Assembly (NCBI GenBank): GCA_036939355.1
Contig: JALLAP010000905.1
Span: forward strand, 1-10,402
Reading direction: 5' to 3'
DNA length: 10,402 bases
Source of the DNA: Thalassiosira profunda
Lineage: Eukaryota; Bacillariophyta; Thalassiosirophyceae; Thalassiosirales; Thalassiosiraceae
Shown: one piece after another, positions 6,415 to 10,402 of the stretch
Layout of the letters: each line of letters begins with the position of its first letter
How positions within the stretch are numbered: position 1 is the first letter of the stretch
The notes under the pieces: generated by a model
What the model was told of the DNA's origin: nothing
The model's database searches: none
The model's input: only the letters and a program-made list of their open reading frames with translations
Translations under genes and position numbers: made by a program

Positions 6415-7817
6415 TCACATGAACTGCTGATGCGGTAACCAGTTGGACTCTCCGTACCTGCGCGCGTTGCCATTGCGGTAGCTCTCATAGTGTTGCCCCC
6501 CAGCGAAGCCACCGTTGTCCGAGTAGCCTGCCCCATGCACCTCCTGTTCATAGCCCGTCTGATACCCGTTGGGCATCCGTTGATACCCCCTGGTGGAGGC
6601 AGGCTGGGCAAAATGATTCTGCCTCGCGCTCGAGAACGAGGCGGGGAAGATCGAGGGCGTCTCGTCGTACCCAGGCTGCCGATCGAGGCGCGTTGGGACC
6701 ATTGGAGTGTACGCATTGCCCCCCGTGTAGGATGCATTGTTCTGCATCACAGGCTTCTTCGCCGTGGTCTCAAATATGTTTGGGTAGGGAGTTTGAGCTT
6801 CCAGATGCTCGTTGCGATTGCTCGAGCTAGGATCTGGACATTGCAGCAGCTCCGAATCGTCAATGTCGTCAAACTCAAACGCATTGCCATCCCTCGATTG
6901 CTTATCTTCGACAGGCGTATCGAGGACGCTCTTCGCTCCGAAGAAGCGGGAGACCAACTCTTTGGACGCATTGGTTATCGGTACCTCGTCCAGCGTGCTC
7001 GCGGTCGCCGTGGCCACGTTCGCCAACGATCCCAGCATGCTCAGAACCACGTTCGAGTCGCCCTCCGGCATCTCCATGCGCTCCGCCCACTCGTTGAACG
7101 TTCGCGTGACGTGGTTGGCAATCGCTTCCTGCGTCGGCTGGGTGACCCCGTCAACCGCAAGATAGTTCTTGCTGGCCACCTGCGCAAAGTACTTGCGCCT
7201 CTTCTCGCGCTTCTCCGATGTGAGGCTTTGGGCAAACGAGTCGATGCTCTGAATCACCTGCGAGACGTCCGAGACGACGACCGTCCTCGTGATGCGTTTC
7301 TTCCCTCCGTTGCTTCCGTCCTCCCCGTCGTCCCACCGGAGAAGAGATCGCTGCGCAGTCGACACGAAGGACTCGCGCCGCCCGAGCTGGTCCCGCTGCT
7401 GCTGCCCCGACGGCAATACGAAGAAGACGGCCGAGTGCTCGAAGGAGTCGCGAAAGGAGCGGAGGCCGTCGACTCCCTCCTCGCCGTCGCCGTCGCACGG
7501 GGGCTCCAAGCGACTCGCGTCGTCCGCGGTGTAAATCCGCACGGCAATGCCGTTGGCGCCCGTCAGCATGAGGTGTGCCCCGCCGAGAAGTTTTTCGACG
7601 ACGCGTACCTTTTGGCAGATGGGACGGAGCCGCTGCTCCCAGTCTGTGGATTGGGATCGGTCGCAGAGCATTGGCGTCAAGAGGAATGGGATGCTAGGTA
7701 CGCGACGAGCAAACCCAATGCCAAGCCGCCGCGCCCGGCAAACAACTTACCTGTTGGGCGTTCATTGGCACGACGACGCACCAGGACAGTCCCAAATGTT
7801 GGCTTTGCGAGCGGCAT
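6415..7817 (-). CDS. Two-exon unknown protein with ERCC1/SPO16-like HhH region; exons 7751-7817 and 6415-7643
   Basis: Spliced product of 431 aa: exon 1 (7817 down to 7751) gives 22 codons plus one base, exon 2 (7643 down to 6415) the rest; TGA stop. I do not recognise it with certainty. Residues 37-102 alternate hydrophobic strands (AHLMLT, IAVRIY, AVFFVLPSG), 143-150 is TVVVSDVS followed by a helix (QVIQSIDSFAQSL) and a basic stretch (EKREKRRKYF, 167-175). Residues 219-257 read like a helix-hairpin-helix of the XPF/ERCC1 type: SNVVLSMLGSLANV, then L240-D-E-V-P and a final SRFFG. No XPF ERK-x3-D nuclease motif is seen, so an ERCC1- or SPO16-like non-catalytic partner is a possible guess. The tail (about 260-431) is Asn/Gln/Tyr/Gly-rich and probably disordered. 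An in-frame ATG at 7892 with A at -3 would add 25 residues, so the start is uncertain. It is divergent from EIPR1. Confidence 0.78.
7644..7750 (-). other. Spliceosomal intron in the ERCC1/SPO16-like gene (107 nt)
   Basis: On the minus strand the donor is CAACAG|GTAAGT, a perfect consensus (first intron base at 7750), and the acceptor is ATCCACAG|ACTGG (last intron base at 7644). A plausible branch-point string CTTGACG lies in the 3' half. Splicing joins exon 1 to exon 2 in phase 1 across a Pro-Thr-Asp-Trp junction. Reading through the donor, exon 1's frame stops at TGA around 7677, and exon 2's frame has no strong start of its own. Confidence 0.82.
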
Positions 7818-8019
7818 GACGGCGAGGGCCGAGGTTGCCGTCTTCGCTCTCGGGAGGTGGCGGCAAGCAAGTCGCGATCTGTCATCTGTCATTTTTCTTC
7901 CGCTCTGTCGATTCCTTACCTTTCCTTACGTAGTTACCTACCCGAACCTACGTACCCGCCCCTGGCCCCTGCCCCCCCCTCGGCCGGGTGCGTGCACCTC
8001 CTCCTGGTAACCCGCGGCC
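7818..8019. promoter_or_regulatory. Divergent promoter region between the ERCC1/SPO16-like gene and EIPR1
   Basis: About 200 nt between opposed start codons (128 nt if the upstream ATG at 7892 is used). It holds two TACGTA palindromes (7927-7932 and 7949-7954), 22 nt apart start to start, i.e. about two helical turns, and 88 and 66 nt before the EIPR1 ATG. A C-rich leader follows (7956-7980). The promoter role is inferred from position. Confidence 0.55.
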
Positions 8020-9820
8020 ATGTTCTCCTCCAACCAGGACGTCGACTATTCGCTCAACCGACCCTGCCGCTGCCTCTCGGCGGTGGCGCCCCCGTCCTCC
8101 TCCTCCAAGCCGCCGCCGTCCAAGCCCGCGGAGGAGGCCGACGGGGGCGATGGCGGCTGGGGCGACGACGATTACCTCGAGACTGCCTCGTCGTTTGCGT
8201 CCCACCGCTTCCTCGCGGGATCGGCCATCCCGTCCGTGTCCAAGCTGGGAGGCGATGGCGATGGCGGGGGCGATACAAACAACATTCTTGAGGAGGACGA
8301 CGACGAGCGGACCAACCGCCTATATCTTTTGCAATACCACGAGGACTCGAACGAATTGACGCAGGAGCGATCGTGGGTCCATCCCTCCGGGGAAGTGTGG
8401 GCGATGGCGTGCCATCCCACGAGGGGGGAATGGGCGGTCACTTGTGGGGGCGGGGCGGTGTTCTCGGCGGCGGCGGAGGGCGAGGAAAAAAAGGAGGGCG
8501 CGCCGTTGACCAAATTCCAGACGACGCTGTGGCGCATCTCTGAGATGGGCGAGGGGGGCGGGGATGAGGACGAGTTCGACGGCGAGGGAAGTGCACTGGC
8601 GTCTGGGTCCAAGTTGGAGCCGGTGGTGACCATTCCCCACGGAGACCACTCAGNGCGAGGGAAGTGCACTGGCGTCTGGGTCCAAGTTGGAGCCGGTGGT
8701 GACCATTCCCCACGGAGAAGAAAACTCTGCATCGACGACCGGATGGGAGCAGCGGGTGGGGCAAATCCTGTGGAGCCCGCTCCTCTCTCCCTCCAACTCC
8801 TCTGGCGATGCGCTCTACGATTTGGCCGACGCCTCCTCCAGCGACGGCGGGGGCAATCTGATCACCGTCGGTTGGGACGCCCAATCGCCAATATCGCTCT
8901 GGGACATTTCCTCCCTATCGGACGTCAAGGAGGTGTGGTCCACCGGCGGGAGCGGCGCCGCCTCGTCCCGGCGAGGGGGCAAGAACCGATTTGCCAAGCT
9001 GGCGTCCATGCACTCGGCGCTGCCGAGGCGGGTCTCGTGGGATCCGCACGACACGCACAACCTCCTGGCCACGGCCGGAGTGGATGTGGTGGCATACGAT
9101 ATGCGCGCCCCGGCATCGAGCGGCGCGGGAGTCATTCGCTCCGCGCACAGATATGGGGTGGCCGACGTGTGCCACAACCATTTGCAAACAAACGTGGTGG
9201 TCACCGCGGGCATGGATGGTGTGATGAAGTTTTGGGATTTGCGGATGCATCTTTCCAATGGGCTGGAGGCGCTCGCCGGCAGCGGCAGCGGCCAGATGCC
9301 GCCACCGCTCCTCAAAGCGGTTCGCGGCGGCCATTCTCACTGGACGACGCGCGCGTTGTACAACCCTTCGTACGATCAGCTGGTGCTCAGTGGTGGGTCG
9401 GATGGCATTGCCAACCTGTGGAGAATCTCGAGCTGCTCGTCGGCTCCCCTTTTGGACCTGGACGACGACGACGAAGCGGATGCAGACGAGGGAAGCTTTG
9501 ATGATGATGAGATGGAGGGAGATGATGGAGAAGAGAAAATCAACAAAGAGGAGGACGAGCAAGAGGGATGGGTGGAGGATAACGCGCCAACACCCACAAG
9601 CGACGATGGAGACGAGTACGACAAAGAGGACAAAGGCACAGCGTCCAGAAACGAATCTAGCGCCAGCGATATTCGGGTGACGCGCTTCGAATGCTCCGAT
9701 GTGACAGCGGATTTGGCCTGGAGCGCCAGCGATCCCTGGATCTACGCCACCATGTCGAGCGATGGGGCCGTGGTCGTCCATCACGTGCCCAGCAAGGAGA
9801 AGTACAAGATATTATTATAA
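8020..9820 (+). CDS. EIPR1: EIPR1/TSSC1 WD-repeat protein, frame broken by a 73-nt duplication next to an N
   Basis: EIPR1 is a WD40 protein that binds the GARP and EARP tethering complexes in retrograde and recycling traffic between endosomes and Golgi. From ATG 8020 the N-terminal part has a Pro/Gly/Asp-rich segment, then HRFLAGS, a Tyr/Leu strand (RLYLLQYHEDSNEL), and HPSGEVWAMACHP. After the break come LITVGWD...SLWDIS, RVSWDPHDTHNLLATAG, AHRYGVADVCHN with VVVTAGMDGVMKFWDLR, GHSHWTTRALYNPSYDQLVL and the C-terminus SASDPWIYATMSSDGAVVVHHVP ending KYKILL, which mirrors the HILL end of animal EIPR1. A strongly acidic insertion (encoded about 9457-9650) enlarges the loop that is also acidic in the human protein. 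The break: reading from 8020 goes out of frame after 8654, while the C-terminal frame is open from 8687. Counting out one 73-nt unit (8582-8654) puts both parts in one frame of 575 aa. TAA stop. Confidence 0.9.
8582..8718. repeat. Perfect 64-nt direct repeat flanking an N (probable unmerged contig ends)
   Basis: Copy 1 is 8582-8645 and copy 2 is 8655-8718; the 64 nt are identical. They are separated by 9 nt, CCACTCAG plus the only N in the window (8654). The unit is 73 nt, one more than a multiple of three, so it shifts the EIPR1 frame by one. The position inside a conserved coding region and the N suggest that two overlapping contig ends were placed side by side instead of being merged; the 8 odd bases could be low-quality contig end. 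Confidence 0.92.
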
Positions 9821-9881
9821 ACAAAGAGATGTATCCGATGAACACACGAGAGCTCATTTCCTCCACTCAACATGCGGTTCC

Positions 9882-10402
9882 TCATACGCTTACTTCAACC
9901 CCCGTGCCTTTTGCCGTCACCGCCGCCGGCCCAATCTCCCCCTCGTGCGGCACAAAGTACCGCACCGTGGTATTCTCCGCCCCGGTTTGCTCGTTCTTGA
10001 TCACCAACGTCTGCACCAACACCAGAATGTTCCCCTCCCGCTTTAGCGTCTTCGTGTCCACCACCGTCGCCACGCCGTTCATCGTCGGCATCCGGCTCAG
10101 GATCCGGATGCTTTTGCCCGGATCGTCGCTCGTGGCCAATACGGTCTTCACCCTGTCGCCCGGCAGCTCCTGCTGAAACTCCTCGCCCAATTTCAAGTCC
10201 AACGTCAGGTCAGTCACCCGCGACATCTTCTTGATGCGAAAGGTGGATGCGTCGCACTCGATGATGTTGATGGTGTCGTGCTCCGACTCGCCCTTCTAGT
10301 GGGCTTGGATTGCCAAATCCGTCACGCCGAGGCACTCGAGGTAGCCCCGCATGCTGGGCGAGCCGCGGGTCTTGTCGAGGATCCACGCGCCGTTCATCGT
10401 TC
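9882..10402 (-). pseudogene. FABP/calycin-like lipid-binding protein with in-frame TAG, 5' end at or beyond window edge
   Basis: On the minus strand an ATG at 10397-10395 opens MNGAWILDKTRGSPSMRGYL, the G-x-W start of small fatty-acid-binding-like beta-barrels, in a form I associate with diatom proteins of about 150-170 aa. Then come LGVTDLAIQAH, a TAG codon (10298-10296), and, in the same frame, KGESEHDTINIIE, FRIKKMSRVTDL, LKLGEEF, LPGDR, ATSD, MNGVATVVD, GNILVLVQTLVIKNEQTG and TTVRYFVPHEG, ending in TGA at 9884-9882. Conserved sequence on both sides of the TAG shows that it interrupts one gene; family members as I recall them have Glu (GAG) there, so one G-to-T change explains it. Translation from the internal ATG at 10226 would give only 114 aa and lose the first barrel strands. 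It may be an assembly error, a null allele, a pseudogene or a recoded codon. It converges on EIPR1 with 61 nt between stops. Residues upstream of 10397 could exist beyond the window. Confidence 0.75.

Noticed and set aside
6490..8010. Long open frame on the plus strand, about 506 codons.
   Set aside because: It is antisense to the two-exon gene, is Arg/Leu/Val-rich without domains, and runs through the intron and the divergent promoter. It follows from high GC and codon bias.
8624..8654. Possible intron (GT...CAG) ending at the N in EIPR1.
   Set aside because: It would be about 30 nt and would still leave two copies of the repeat in the coding sequence; the contig-overlap explanation is simpler.
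8582..8718. CRISPR or transposon-type repeat.
   Set aside because: There are only two copies, no regular spacer, and the repeat is coding sequence of EIPR1.
8655..9501. Continuation of the first EIPR1 frame past the N.
   Set aside because: It encodes no WD motifs and exists only because of the one-base frame shift from the 73-nt duplication.
10296..10298. Intron that would remove the TAG in the FABP-like gene.
   Set aside because: Any GT-AG pair around it would delete the conserved first strands or the residues after the TAG.
1..10402. A new defence, biosynthetic or mobile system.
   Set aside because: The neighbours are unrelated housekeeping-type nuclear genes with introns, alternate strands and separate promoters. 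I see no integrase, transposase, terminal repeats or linked enzyme set.

Overview
This window is a compact piece of nuclear genome from a photosynthetic eukaryote with a secondary (red-type) plastid, most likely a stramenopile and probably a diatom. Four things point there. The NDK gene begins with a signal peptide followed by an A-A-A-F-A-P junction, the ASAFAP-type plastid-import signature. The product next to it has a similar leader. Two genes carry short GT-AG introns. The last gene matches, from memory, a small FABP-like family I associate with diatoms. No organism name is claimed.

Layout from left to right: (1) minus strand, the 5' part of a plastid-type nucleoside diphosphate kinase in two exons, running off the left edge; (2) plus strand, a 342-aa unknown protein with a plastid-type leader; (3) minus strand, GPI mannosyltransferase 3 (PIG-B/GPI10); (4) plus strand, a short Bud20/ZNF593 ribosome-biogenesis protein whose zinc finger has lost two ligands; (5) plus strand, a protein with an E2/UBC-like fold that appears to lack the active-site cysteine; (6) minus strand, a two-exon unknown protein with an ERCC1/SPO16-like helix-hairpin-helix and a disordered tail; (7) plus strand, an EIPR1/TSSC1 WD-repeat protein whose frame is broken by a 73-nt duplication next to an N; (8) minus strand, an FABP/calycin-like protein interrupted by an in-frame TAG and reaching the right edge.

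Neighbours alternate strand almost throughout, giving three divergent promoter regions (374-613, 3737-4304, 7818-8019) and three tail-to-tail junctions with 27, 81 and 61 nt between stop codons. The products serve separate housekeeping jobs (plastid nucleotide metabolism, GPI anchors in the ER, 60S subunit export, endosome/Golgi tethering, lipid binding) and do not form an operon or shared pathway. I found no mobile element, CRISPR array, rRNA or tRNA, and no evidence for a novel multi-gene system. The best leads are individual: the degenerate zinc finger, the Cys-less UBC-like protein, the ERCC1/SPO16-like candidate, the TACGTA palindromes confined to promoters, and two interruptions (duplication plus N, and TAG) that are probably assembly or allele problems.
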